A DNA stretch of 64,000 bases from Leisingera sp. ANG1. GTDB lineage: Bacteria; Pseudomonadota; Alphaproteobacteria; Rhodobacterales; Rhodobacteraceae. Both the position numbers and the translations under genes were made by a program. The notes beneath the pieces are model-generated. The model saw only the letters and a program-made list of their open reading frames with translations. It made no database searches and was not told where the DNA came from. Position 1 is the stretch's first letter; each line of letters opens with the position of its first letter. Positions 1 through 8,068 of the stretch are shown piece after piece. The stretch is from assembly GCF_000203975.2 (NCBI RefSeq), contig NZ_AFCF02000003.1, forward strand, positions 317,327-381,326, read 5' to 3'.

Positions 1-150
1 GTTGTTGCCTATGCGCACGGGCCGGAGCAGTTCGAGATCCACTTTGACGCGGACAATATCGCCGGTTCCCGCCTGAACGGCACCAACGCTTGGATCGACA
101 TGTCCGGGGACAAGCCTTTGCTTCTGGATCCGCCGCTGACCGGCAACTGA
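1..150 (+). CDS. C-terminal end of an unrecognised protein (partial)
   Basis: Frame 1 is open from the first base and ends at a TGA at 148-150, giving 49 residues that end in DPPLTGN. The 5' part lies outside the window. I do not recognise the family from this fragment. A strong GC hairpin follows 11 bases after the stop, which fits the real end of a gene. Confidence 0.55.
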   Translation, partial: VVAYAHGPEQFEIHFDADNIAGSRLNGTNAWIDMSGDKPLLLDPPLTGN

Positions 151-161
151 CACTTACGCGG

Positions 162-186
162 CTGCCGGCGGCCGAGCCGCCGGCAG
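162..186 (+). terminator. GC-rich hairpin after the first gene
   Basis: A perfect 10-bp stem (CTGCCGGCGG against CCGCCGGCAG) with a 5-base loop is followed by a pyrimidine stretch (tcccttcctctc) rather than a clean T run. It probably ends transcription of the upstream gene, but it is not a textbook intrinsic terminator. Confidence 0.5.
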
Positions 187-214
187 TCCCTTCCTCTCTC
201 ATCCCGGTGACCTG

Positions 215-501
215 ATGAAATCCCCCGTTCTTACCATCGACTTCTTCCACGACGCGGTCTGCGGCTGGTGCTTTGTGATGTCTCCAAAGCTGCGCAAACT
301 GGCCGCTGAATTTCCAATCCGGGTGCGCCACCGCACCTTTGTCCTGCAAGACTCGCCCGCCAAGCTGGCCGCTGCCTTCGGTTCTGCGGAAAAAGCCAAA
401 TCCGCCATTCTGGGCCATTGGGAGCGATGCGCCGAACATGACGAAGGGGGCCGCATCAATGTGGAGGGGATGCGCCGCCAGCGCTCTCCCTATCCCACCG
501 G
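215..501 (+). pseudogene. 5' fragment of a DsbA-family oxidoreductase, truncated by an IS
   Basis: The first 95 or so codons read as the start of a DsbA/FrnE-like thioredoxin-fold protein: a beta strand, then the redox motif CGWC in AVCGWCFVMSPKLRKL, then a helical insert with ILGHW. Homology breaks at about codon 95 (SPYPTG), exactly where the IS3 element begins at 502. Full-length family members have about 200 residues. The open frame runs on to 619 inside the IS but that tail is not DsbA. The missing 3' half is not found on the far side of the element, so this is a deletion remnant, not a simple insertion. Confidence 0.75.
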
Positions 502-575
502 TGTCCGTCGTCAGAGATTTTGGGCCATTTGGCTGCCTGAGCGAAGAGAGGGTCTGGCTCATCTGGTTGGTTTGA

Positions 576-1595
576 TTATGCGGCGGATCTTCGGTGAAGC
601 AAGCGCCGGGTTTCGATAGTCTTTCGTTTGATCCTTTCTCGTTGTTTCAGGATGGTCTGGCCGCGCCCGAAGTAGACATCGGCCGGGGTGAGGTTCTGCA
701 GGCTCTCGTGGTATCGTCGGTGGTTGTAATGCTCGACGAAGGCGTCGATCTTCTGCCTGAGATCGCCGGGCAGGAAGTAGTTCTCCAGCAGGATGCGGTT
801 CTTCAGGGTCTGGTGCCAGCGCTCGATCTTGCCTTGGGTTTGCGGGTGATATGGGGCACCGCGGACATGATCCATGTGCCGATCTTCCAGCCAATCGGCC
901 AACTCGCCCGAGATGTAACTCGACCCCCTCGCCATTGTCTCTCGGACCAATGGCGTTCCAATGGCTCGATCACTGAGCAGGCGGGGCTTGTGCAGGACCT
1001 TCGCCTGATCACAACCCGAAGCCTGCAGCGCCAGGTCGAGCGTGTCGGTCACATCGCCTGACTTCATCGTCGTGCAAAGTTTCCAGGCGATGATGTAGCG
1101 GCTGTAATCGTCGAGGATCGTGGACAGGTAGAACCAGCCCCAGCCGATGACCTTCAGGTAGGTAAAGTCGGTCTGCCAAAGCTGGTTCGGTCGGGTCGTC
1201 TTGTCACGGAACTCGTCAGAGGCGGACAGAACCACATAGGCCGGGCTGGTGATCAGGTCGTAGGACTTGAGGATGCGATAGACCGAAGCCTCTGACACAA
1301 AATACTTTTCCGTGTCAGTGAATTGCACGGCCAACTCGCGCGGCGACAGATCGCTTTCCTGCAGGGCCAGGTCCTTGATCTTCTCGCGCACCGGCTCAGG
1401 GATGCGGTTCCAGACCCGCGACGGCCTGGGACTGCGATCTTTCAGCGCCTCAGGGCCGCCGGACAAATACCGATCATACCAGCGGTAGAAGGTCGTTCTG
1501 GGGATGCCGAGCTTGTCCAGCGTGCGCCTGGTCGGCAGGTGCGATCCTTCCACCAGCCGGATGATCTCCAGCTTCTCAGATGCGGGATACCTCAT
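576..1595 (-). CDS. IS3-family transposase OrfB (DDE integrase core), with an inserted segment
   Basis: 339 residues with an N-terminal helix-turn-helix region and an rve integrase core. The catalytic residues are visible as WQTDFTYLK, LLSD and GKIERWHQTLK. IS3 enzymes have 35 residues between the second Asp and the Glu; here there are 48. The extra 13 residues (RAIGTPLVRETMAR in place of a single Asn) sit directly after the catalytic Asp. The frame is kept, but the active site is probably disturbed. The start overlaps the end of orfA by ATGA; the functional protein would be an OrfAB fusion made by frameshifting. Confidence 0.85.
   Translation of the reverse strand: MRYPASEKLEIIRLVEGSHLPTRRTLDKLGIPRTTFYRWYDRYLSGGPEALKDRSPRPSRVWNRIPEPVREKIKDLALQESDLSPRELAVQFTDTEKYFVSEASVYRILKSYDLITSPAYVVLSASDEFRDKTTRPNQLWQTDFTYLKVIGWGWFYLSTILDDYSRYIIAWKLCTTMKSGDVTDTLDLALQASGCDQAKVLHKPRLLSDRAIGTPLVRETMARGSSYISGELADWLEDRHMDHVRGAPYHPQTQGKIERWHQTLKNRILLENYFLPGDLRQKIDAFVEHYNHRRYHESLQNLTPADVYFGRGQTILKQRERIKRKTIETRRLLHRRSAA
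927..968 (-). other. 39-bp net in-frame insertion inside the transposase active site
   Basis: These 42 bases replace what should be one Asn codon between LLSD and GSSYIS. Removing them restores exactly the 35-residue D-to-E spacing of IS3 transposases. The segment contains ccattgg twice, about 10 bases apart. Confidence 0.6.
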
Positions 1596-1966
1596 TCGCC
1601 GTCGCCCCCATCTGCGATCATGCTTTTTTTGAGCAGCCGCAACTCCAGGGCCTGCTCAGCGACAACCTCCTTTAGATCTCGGGCTTCACGGCGAAGGTCT
1701 TTGACCTCGCTCGACGTCGCCGCACGCGCCGTATCGCCCGCCAAGCGTTTCTTCCCGGCTTCGAGGAATTCCTTGGACCAGCTGTAATACAAGCTCTGCG
1801 CAATGCCCTCGCGGCGACACAGCTCTGCAATGCTGTCTTCGCCCTTCAGGCCGTCCAAGACGATCCTGACCTTCTCCTCAGCTGAGTACTGCTTGCGGGT
1901 GGCGCGACGGATGTCCTTGACGACCTTCTCGCCGTGGCTCTGCTTGGTTCCGGGTTTCTGTCTCAT
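1592..1966 (-). CDS. IS3-family transposase OrfA (helix-turn-helix, leucine zipper)
   Basis: 124 residues. The N-terminal part (EEKVRIVLDGLKGEDSIAEL, then CRREGIAQSLYYSW) is the IS3 OrfA helix-turn-helix. The C-terminal part is a coiled coil with a leucine-zipper pattern ending in LELRLLKK. The ATG at 1966 has AAGGAG five bases upstream, better placed than the GTG at 1972. Near the end an A7 run followed by G (1624-1630 read on the minus strand) is a typical A-AAA-AAG slippery site for a -1 shift into OrfB. Confidence 0.8.
   Translation of the reverse strand: MRQKPGTKQSHGEKVVKDIRRATRKQYSAEEKVRIVLDGLKGEDSIAELCRREGIAQSLYYSWSKEFLEAGKKRLAGDTARAATSSEVKDLRREARDLKEVVAEQALELRLLKKSMIADGGDGE
1621..1631 (-). 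promoter_or_regulatory. Probable -1 frameshift slippery site of the IS3 element
   Basis: On the minus strand orfA reads CTC AAA AAA AGC shortly before its stop. An A6-7G heptamer at this place in IS3 elements allows ribosomes to slip and make the OrfAB transposase. Assigned from position and sequence only. Confidence 0.45.
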
Positions 1967-2292
1967 CTCCACTCCTTGGTGGTTACGATGTGTCAGAAAC
2001 TCTCTCTTATCAAATCACCCTAAACTGTCCCATTGGCGCTGACGTCAGACAGTGCCTTCTGCAATAGCCCTATTTCTGTCCTGAGAATCGGCAAGCGGCC
2101 ATTCGGAGATAGTTACACGCTGCAGTTCGTAACGGATGCCGCGTTGTGGATAGCCAGGCGCAGGAATGGTACCCGCACAAAGTTTGCCGCATTTCCGGTT
2201 ACGTCGGCAGTAATTTGAAGTTCTGCTTTGAAATTTGCTGTCTTGAATGCGGGTCACAAGCCGGAGCGCAGAAGACGCCCCGGCTGGCATTG

Positions 2293-4014
2293 TTATTCAC
2301 CCGGGACAGCTTGCAGCTCGGGTTCGTCATGGTGGTGGTGCTCTTTCACCGGACGCATGAAGAGGTTGGCAAAGAAGGCCACCGCCAACAACGCCGCCAT
2401 GCAATACATGGTTGTATTGTAGAGGCTCGGCGTCGGATCCACGGTGCCGGCCGGTGCGACTTCCATCAGCTTGGCGATGGTCACGGTCTTGGCTGCCACC
2501 AGCTGGTCAAGCTGCGCAACGGGCGCGCCGAATTTCGCGGCAAAGGCGGCTGGGTCCACCTTGGCGGCCAGGTCCTGCACCGCATTAGTTACCGACATTT
2601 GCCGCAGCGAGGTGATAGCCAGCGGCCCGAGCACGCCCGCGGTTGACCAGGCAGTCAGCAGGCGGCCGTGGATGCCGCCGACATGCATGGTGCCGAACAT
2701 GTCGGCCAGATAGGCCGGGATCGTGGCAAAGCCGCCGCCGTACATCGAGAAGATCAGCATCGTGGCCAGGTAGAAGCCCATCAGGTAGACCAGAGACGGA
2801 TTGGCCGCGGTGGCAGAGGCGAAATAGGGGATCGACAGGTAGAGCGCAGTGCCCAGCACGAAGAAGCACATGTAGGTTGCCTTGCGCCCGATGTAGTCCG
2901 AGGCAGACGCCCAGAAGAACCGCCCGACCATGTTGAAGACCGAAATCATCAGCACATAGGTCGAGGCGAAAGCGGCGGTTGCCACCAGCGGCATCACCGA
3001 GCCGAAAATCTCGGACATCATCGTCTTGGCGACACCGATCACGCCGATGCCTGCGGTGACGTTGAAGCACAGCATCACCCACAGCTGCCAGAACTGCGGC
3101 GTCTTCAGCGCCTGGTCGATATGCACGTCGTTCTGCGTCACCAGCCCCGAGGCGGCAGGCTTCGGCTCCCAGCCCTCAGGCTTCCAGTCCTTGGCCGGAA
3201 CCCGGTACTGGAAGGCGGCCAGGATCATCACGACGAAGTATACGACGCCCAGGGTCATGAATGTCTGCGCTGCGCCGGTATTGCCGGTGCCCACCGCATA
3301 GGCGCCGGCCTCGCCGCCGAACTCGGCAGCCTGCGCCGCGCTGGCGATCACCACCTCGATTTTGCCCTGTGCGGTTTCGGCAAAGACCCGGCCGTTTTCG
3401 ACCACGGTCTGCACCGCATCCCTGGCGCCCAGATAGGTGGGCGCGGTTTCATAGAAATCCAGCAGCCAGCCCTTAACCGGTGCGGCGATCATCGCTCCGC
3501 CGCCGAAACCCATGATGGCCATGCCCGTTGCCATGCCGCGCCGGTCGGGAAACCAGCGGATCAGCGTTGAAACCGGCGAGACATAGCCCAGTCCCAGCCC
3601 GCAGCCGCCAAGCACGCCGTAACCGAGATAGACCAGCCACAGCTGATGACTGGAAATGCCGAACGAGCCGACAATGAAGCCGCCGCCCCACAGCAGCGCT
3701 GCCACAACGCCCACCATGCGCGGGCCGACTTCCTCCAGCCATTTGCCGGCAAATGCGGCGGCCAGCCCGAGGAAGACGATGGCGACCGAAAAGATCCAGA
3801 CAACAGAGCCGAGGCTCCAGTCATCGGCGCTGGAGGCCACCACCCCCAGCTCGCGTGTGAGCGGCGGGTTGAACACCGACCAGGCATAAACCGAGCCGAT
3901 GCAGAGGTGGATGGCGATGGATGCTGGCGGAACCCGCCAGCGGTTGAAGCCGGGTTTGGCGGTGATGTGGTCCTTGTGCAGAAAGCTCAGCCCGCCGGAT
4001 GATGGCGTACTCAT
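2293..4014 (-). CDS. OFA-type major facilitator transporter (oxalate/formate antiporter family)
   Basis: 573 residues with about 12 membrane segments. N-terminal part: IAIHLCIGSVYAWSVFNPPL, the signature region of OFA-family MFS proteins. The MFS cytoplasmic-loop motif appears as WFPDRRGMATGMAIMGFGGG near residues 155-175. A long loop (about residues 185-255) lies between segments 6 and 7, and the C-terminus is His-rich (EHHHHDEPE). It probably moves a small mono- or dicarboxylate; the substrate cannot be read. The ATG at 4014 has GGGAGGAC seven bases upstream. It lies downstream of, and on the same strand as, a two-component pair that is the likely regulator. Confidence 0.85.
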   Translation of the reverse strand: MSTPSSGGLSFLHKDHITAKPGFNRWRVPPASIAIHLCIGSVYAWSVFNPPLTRELGVVASSADDWSLGSVVWIFSVAIVFLGLAAAFAGKWLEEVGPRMVGVVAALLWGGGFIVGSFGISSHQLWLVYLGYGVLGGCGLGLGYVSPVSTLIRWFPDRRGMATGMAIMGFGGGAMIAAPVKGWLLDFYETAPTYLGARDAVQTVVENGRVFAETAQGKIEVVIASAAQAAEFGGEAGAYAVGTGNTGAAQTFMTLGVVYFVVMILAAFQYRVPAKDWKPEGWEPKPAASGLVTQNDVHIDQALKTPQFWQLWVMLCFNVTAGIGVIGVAKTMMSEIFGSVMPLVATAAFASTYVLMISVFNMVGRFFWASASDYIGRKATYMCFFVLGTALYLSIPYFASATAANPSLVYLMGFYLATMLIFSMYGGGFATIPAYLADMFGTMHVGGIHGRLLTAWSTAGVLGPLAITSLRQMSVTNAVQDLAAKVDPAAFAAKFGAPVAQLDQLVAAKTVTIAKLMEVAPAGTVDPTPSLYNTTMYCMAALLAVAFFANLFMRPVKEHHHHDEPELQAVPGE

Positions 4015-4163
4015 GTGGTGTCCTCCCTAGTGCTGTTCCGGCGGCTGCAACCTCCTATTGCGGCCGCCCCGAATGGCCCGCGGCAATGTGCCGTAGCTTG
4101 ACAAAGGCGGAGAGATGACCCAGCTGTCAAATAAATAATTTAGCAATAACAATGGCTTATCGT

Positions 4164-4174
4164 GACATTTTGTC
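4164..4174. promoter_or_regulatory. Palindrome GACATTTTGTC, candidate activator site 1
   Basis: An 11-bp inverted repeat (GAC/GTC arms with the ACA/TGT core) about 150 bp upstream of the OFA transporter start. A near copy lies 42 bp away, centre to centre. Position and pairing fit a dimer-binding upstream activator site for the neighbouring AAA+ response regulator. Confidence 0.4.
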
Positions 4175-4204
4175 TACCCTGCCAGGCCTCTGCAGACGGT
4201 TGCG

Positions 4205-4217
4205 GGACATTCTGTCC
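4205..4217. promoter_or_regulatory. Palindrome GGACATTCTGTCC, candidate activator site 2
   Basis: Second copy of the GACATTYTGTC palindrome with one more base pair in each arm, four helical turns from the first copy. A further half-like match (aatttgtcc) lies at about 4250-4259. Confidence 0.4.
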
Positions 4218-4262
4218 GCACCGGGGAGCCGGGGCCTGCGATTTCGCGCCAATTTGTCCGGA

Positions 4263-6227
4263 TCAGGCGGCAGCGGGCGAGGGCAGAAAAATTTCGAACC
4301 GGCTGCCCTGCCCGGGTTCTGACTGCACGGTGATGCGGCCGCCGGCGCGACTCACCAGCTGATGGCTGATCGACAATCCCAGCCCGGTTCCCTGCGCCTG
4401 CTTGGTGGTGAAGAACGGGTCGAAGATGCGGTTCAGCAGGTCCGCCGGGATGCCGGTCCCGGTATCCTCTGCGGTCAGCAGCACCCCACCGGCGGCATCC
4501 TCGGCGGTCAGGGTGAGCCGGCCGCCGCCGGGCATCGCCTGCACCGCATTCAGGACGAGATTGACGATCACCTGCTGCAATTCCGTGCGCGACATCCGGA
4601 CCTGGCCGGTACTGGCCAGATGCGCCTCTGCTTCGATCCCGGTGGCCTCGATCTGATGGCGGGTCAGAACCAGGCAGTCGGCCACCACCTCGGCCGGGGA
4701 AATCAGCCCGGAAGCGCCGGAGTATTCCTCGGGCCGGGCGAATTGAAGCAGCTTGGAGACGATCACGCCGATGCGGTAGACCTGATCGTCGATCAGCCGG
4801 AATTCCTCCTCGACCGGCTCCGCATGGCTGCCCAGCACCGTCCGGGCCAGGTCCAGGTTGCCCTGGATCACCGCCACCGGGTTGTTGATCTCATGCGCGA
4901 CGGAGGCGGTGATTTCGCCGACCGCCGCGAGTTTCTCCGAGACGATCAGCCGTTCGGTGGTCCGCTCCAGCCGCCGGTTTGCCTCGCGCAGATCCGCGGT
5001 GCGCTCCTCGACCTTGGCCTCCAGGCTTTCCCCCCAGCCGCGTAATTGCCGGTCGCGCTCCTGCACCTGGTCCAGCAGGCTGTCCAGATGCGCCGCCACG
5101 CGGGCAATCTCGCCGCCGTCCTGCTGCGGCTGGTTGCGGGCGGCCAGATCCCCCTGTTCGACCCGGGCGATGGTCTGGGTCATGCCCTCAAGCGGGCGGA
5201 AGATGCGGCCGGCCCAACGCAGGAAAATCGGCACCGACATCGCCGCGATCAGCAGGAAGGCCCCGCCGAGCGTCAGCACCGTGCTGCGCTTGGCCTGGCG
5301 GAACGGGGTTTCCAGAAAGCCGACATAAAGCATTCCGGCCCGGTTGCCGCGGCTGTCCAGGATCGGCTCATAGGCGGAGATGTACCAGTCGTTCACAACG
5401 AAAGCCCGATCCAGCCAGACATCACCGCGCCCCAGCACCTGGCCGCGCACCTCGGCCGAGACCCGGGTGCCGAGCGCACGCACGTTTTCGAACAGCCGCA
5501 CATTGGTGGAGATCCGCACGTCCTCCAGAAACAGCGTGGCGGTGCCCTGGCTGCCCTCCGGCAGGCTTTGCTCGCGGTAGACCAGCGCGTTGATGGTGTC
5601 GATGAAGTCCAGGTTGCGGTTCAGCAGGCGCCCGCCCACCAGAACCGCCTTCTGGCCGTCCGGCAGGACCACCGGGGCCGCGGAGTGGATGATCATGCCG
5701 CGGGTCTCGGCGGTACGGTCCGTGGGCACAGCCGCTTCGGTCTCCACCAGCGGGATGGCCGCGCGGGCGGCAAGACCGGGGGCCAGCGTGTCAAGCTGGG
5801 CAGCGTGCAGAATGTCGACTGCGCTCTGCCACTGCCCCTGCAGCGCGCCGCGGATGACAGGCCAGTCAGCGGGCGTAAAACCGGCCCGGCCATCGGGTCC
5901 TGCGAGATAGAGGAAATCGAGACCGAGCCGGGCCTGTTCCTGGGCCAGGAAACCGGCGGAACGGCCCGCCGCAAGCGCGCTGCGGAACCGGACCGATTGC
6001 GCCACCGCATCCAGCAGCTCGCCCGAGGTGGCGGTCAGCCTGGCCAGATACTGGTCGGCGATGGTCAGGTCACCGTTCACCTTGCTGATCAAAAGGCCGT
6101 CGGTCTTTTCCGACCAGCGCCAGGTGGCAATGCCCAGCAGCAGCGGCATCAGCACCAGCATCGGCAGCAGTGCGATCAGCAGCAGCCGGACCCGGACCGA
6201 CCGCATGAGCGAACGCAGCCTGCGCAC
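4263..6227 (-). CDS. Membrane sensor histidine kinase with extracytoplasmic sensor and HAMP
   Basis: 654 residues. Membrane segment about 13-36, periplasmic sensor about 37-312 with a Cache-like look (YISAYEPILDSRGNRAGMLYVG near its end), second membrane segment about 317-338, HAMP 341-395, short coiled coil, HisKA with phospho-accepting His445 in SVAHEINNP, and a HATPase domain with N560 and DTGTGIP at 588-594. The architecture resembles DctB-like kinases. The GTG at 6227 lies 3 bp after the regulator stop, so the genes are translationally coupled; an ATG at 6206 is the alternative start. The signal is unknown. Confidence 0.85.
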   Translation of the reverse strand: MRRLRSLMRSVRVRLLLIALLPMLVLMPLLLGIATWRWSEKTDGLLISKVNGDLTIADQYLARLTATSGELLDAVAQSVRFRSALAAGRSAGFLAQEQARLGLDFLYLAGPDGRAGFTPADWPVIRGALQGQWQSAVDILHAAQLDTLAPGLAARAAIPLVETEAAVPTDRTAETRGMIIHSAAPVVLPDGQKAVLVGGRLLNRNLDFIDTINALVYREQSLPEGSQGTATLFLEDVRISTNVRLFENVRALGTRVSAEVRGQVLGRGDVWLDRAFVVNDWYISAYEPILDSRGNRAGMLYVGFLETPFRQAKRSTVLTLGGAFLLIAAMSVPIFLRWAGRIFRPLEGMTQTIARVEQGDLAARNQPQQDGGEIARVAAHLDSLLDQVQERDRQLRGWGESLEAKVEERTADLREANRRLERTTERLIVSEKLAAVGEITASVAHEINNPVAVIQGNLDLARTVLGSHAEPVEEEFRLIDDQVYRIGVIVSKLLQFARPEEYSGASGLISPAEVVADCLVLTRHQIEATGIEAEAHLASTGQVRMSRTELQQVIVNLVLNAVQAMPGGGRLTLTAEDAAGGVLLTAEDTGTGIPADLLNRIFDPFFTTKQAQGTGLGLSISHQLVSRAGGRITVQSEPGQGSRFEIFLPSPAAA

Positions 6228-6230
6228 GGC

Positions 6231-7589
6231 TCAGAGCCCCCAGGCCGCGCATTTGCGGTCAATGGTCTTGCGCGAGACACCCAGCCGCCGCGCCGCTTCG
6301 CTGCGGTTGCCGCCGGCCGCTTCCAGCGCGTGCAGGATTTCGCGGCGCTCGACCTCCTCCAGCGGCAGGATGTCGGCAGCGGGACGGGCCGGGGCCAGCG
6401 TGTCCAGGGAAAAGCAGCCGAAGATCAAGGAGCGTTCAACGAAGTTCCGCAGCTCGCGAATGTTGCCCGGCCAGTCATGGCGCAGCAGGGCGGATTTGAC
6501 GCTGGCGGACAGCTCCAGCGGCGGCAGCTGCAGCTGGGCAGCGATTTCGGACAGGAATAGCCCGGCAAGCTCAACGATATCGGTGCCGCGTTCCCGCAAA
6601 GGCGGCATTACCACTTCGATCACATTGATGCGGAACAGCAGGTCCTCGCGGAAAGTGCCCGCCGCCACCGCTTCGTCCAGCGCGCGGCTGGAACTCATCA
6701 CGAAGCGGACATCGAGCTGCACCGTCCGCTCGGTGCCGATTGGCCGGATGCGTCCATCCTCCAGCACCCTCAGCAGCGCGGTTTGTGCCGAAGGGCTGAG
6801 TTCGCCGATTTCATCGAGGAATACGGAGCCTCCCTGCGCCGAGGCCAATAGGCCTTCGCGCCCGGCCGGCGCACCGGGGAAGGCGCCGGGCGCATGGCCG
6901 AACAGCTCGTATTCAATCACGTCCGCCGGAATGGCGCCGCATTGCACCGGCACGAAAGGCGCTCCGGCGCGGCTGGAGCGCGCGTGCAGGTGGCGTGCGG
7001 CAACCTCCTTGCCGGTGCCGGAGGCGCCGGTGATCAGCACCGGAGTCGAGACCTGGGCCACCCGGTCCAGCAAGGCGCGCACCTGGCCAACTGCAGGCGA
7101 CGCCCCGACCAGCTCGCGGCGGCGGCGGCGGCCAGGGCCAGCGGTTTCCAGCTCCCGCCGCAGCAGCATGTTCTCGCGCTTCAGCCGCGCCGTCTCGATG
7201 CAGCGGCGCAGGGCATTTAGGATCTGGTTGGAGCGGAAAGGCTTCAGAACGAAATCCGACGCCCCGGCCCGCAGCGCGTCGATTGCCGTCTGCAGATCGG
7301 CATAGGCGGTAATCAGGATGGTATCGGTGAAGCCGCCTTCACGCCGCTGCTCCTCCAGCCAGTCCAGGCCTTTCTGGCCAGGCATGATGTTGTCGAGGAT
7401 CATCACATCATATTGCCGGGTATTGAGCAGGGCGGTTGCGGCTCCGGTGTCTTCGGCTTCATCCACCAACTGGCATAGAGGGCGCAGTGTTTTCGCTAGG
7501 AAATTACGCATTCCTGGCTCATCGTCCACGATGAGAATACTTGCTTGCCCGAGCGGGTCGGCCAGCCTTGCCATATCTGTATTTGTCAT
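6231..7589 (-). CDS. NtrC/DctD-type response regulator (receiver, AAA+, Fis HTH) with GAFPGA loop
   Basis: 452 residues from the ATG at 7589; a longer open frame upstream is not conserved-looking. Receiver domain 15-130 with phospho-acceptor Asp66 (DVMILDNIMPG) and Lys116. AAA+ domain about 158-385: Walker A GASGTGKE 188-195, Walker B GGSVFLDEIG 253-262, arginine residues in FREDLLFRIN. Fis-type helix-turn-helix 415-450. The sigma-54 contact loop, normally GAFTGA, reads GAFPGA (235-240). The kinase gene follows in the same operon. Likely target: the OFA transporter gene downstream. Confidence 0.9.
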   Translation of the reverse strand: MTNTDMARLADPLGQASILIVDDEPGMRNFLAKTLRPLCQLVDEAEDTGAATALLNTRQYDVMILDNIMPGQKGLDWLEEQRREGGFTDTILITAYADLQTAIDALRAGASDFVLKPFRSNQILNALRRCIETARLKRENMLLRRELETAGPGRRRRRELVGASPAVGQVRALLDRVAQVSTPVLITGASGTGKEVAARHLHARSSRAGAPFVPVQCGAIPADVIEYELFGHAPGAFPGAPAGREGLLASAQGGSVFLDEIGELSPSAQTALLRVLEDGRIRPIGTERTVQLDVRFVMSSSRALDEAVAAGTFREDLLFRINVIEVVMPPLRERGTDIVELAGLFLSEIAAQLQLPPLELSASVKSALLRHDWPGNIRELRNFVERSLIFGCFSLDTLAPARPAADILPLEEVERREILHALEAAGGNRSEAARRLGVSRKTIDRKCAAWGL

Positions 7590-8068
7590 ACCTGCCGCTT
7601 TTCTGTGTGGGCGGTATTGGACTATTGTCGCTTTCCGGCGCATTGTCGAGAGAACAGGGCCTTGCTCACTGCAGGGCGCTGTGTTCTGAAAGCTGTAGCT
7701 TGAGTGAACTGGCAATATCCCGGTTATCGTTCAGCAGCGGGCGGCATACTGTGACCCGCCGCGGGATTGAGCCGGTTAGGAGATCAGTAAACGATCTATC
7801 CGTCTTCAGGTGCGCTGGGGCGGTTACAGCATCAACGCCGAACCGCGGTCAGGATACCGGCGGGCGAAAGAAATACCGTGCTTTGAAGGCGACTAGCCAG
7901 GCTTGTCCATCCAAGGAAATCTGCGAGCCCAACCAGGCGAATGCTGCAAAACGCACAATTGTCTTAAACGACCTGAGAAGCTGCCATCAAACGATGGCTC
8001 CTGACGCGCCGCGAGGGATGACAGAACACCGAAAATTCGCCGGCAGGGGCGGTAGCGACCGGGATTCC
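7590..8068. other. 479-bp region without a recognisable gene
   Basis: This lies between the upstream end of the response-regulator operon and the 3' end of the IclR gene. It must hold the promoter of the two-component operon. The short open frames in it show no family resemblance and no good ribosome binding sites. Confidence 0.5.

Larger units (their letters stand above)
502..2051 (-). mobile_element. IS3-family insertion sequence, about 1550 bp
   Basis: Terminal inverted repeats can be paired: the left end starting TGTCCGTCGTCAG and the complement of the right end starting TGTCTGACGTCAG match at about 20 of 30 positions and give TG...CA ends. Inside are two overlapping frames, orfA and orfB, in the usual IS3 arrangement. 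No target duplication is visible (flanks ccgg and gtgc). That fits the loss of the rest of the interrupted gene by an adjacent deletion. Confidence 0.8.

Noticed and set aside
4015-4140. Sigma-54 promoter upstream of the OFA transporter
   Set aside because: CGGCACATTGCCGC and CAATAGGAGGTTGCA were examined, but neither has GG-N10-GC spacing.
5046-6560. 504-codon plus-strand open frame opposite the sensor kinase and regulator
   Set aside because: It is His/Arg/Gln-rich and lies antisense to two genes with clear domains and catalytic motifs; it is a shadow caused by high GC.
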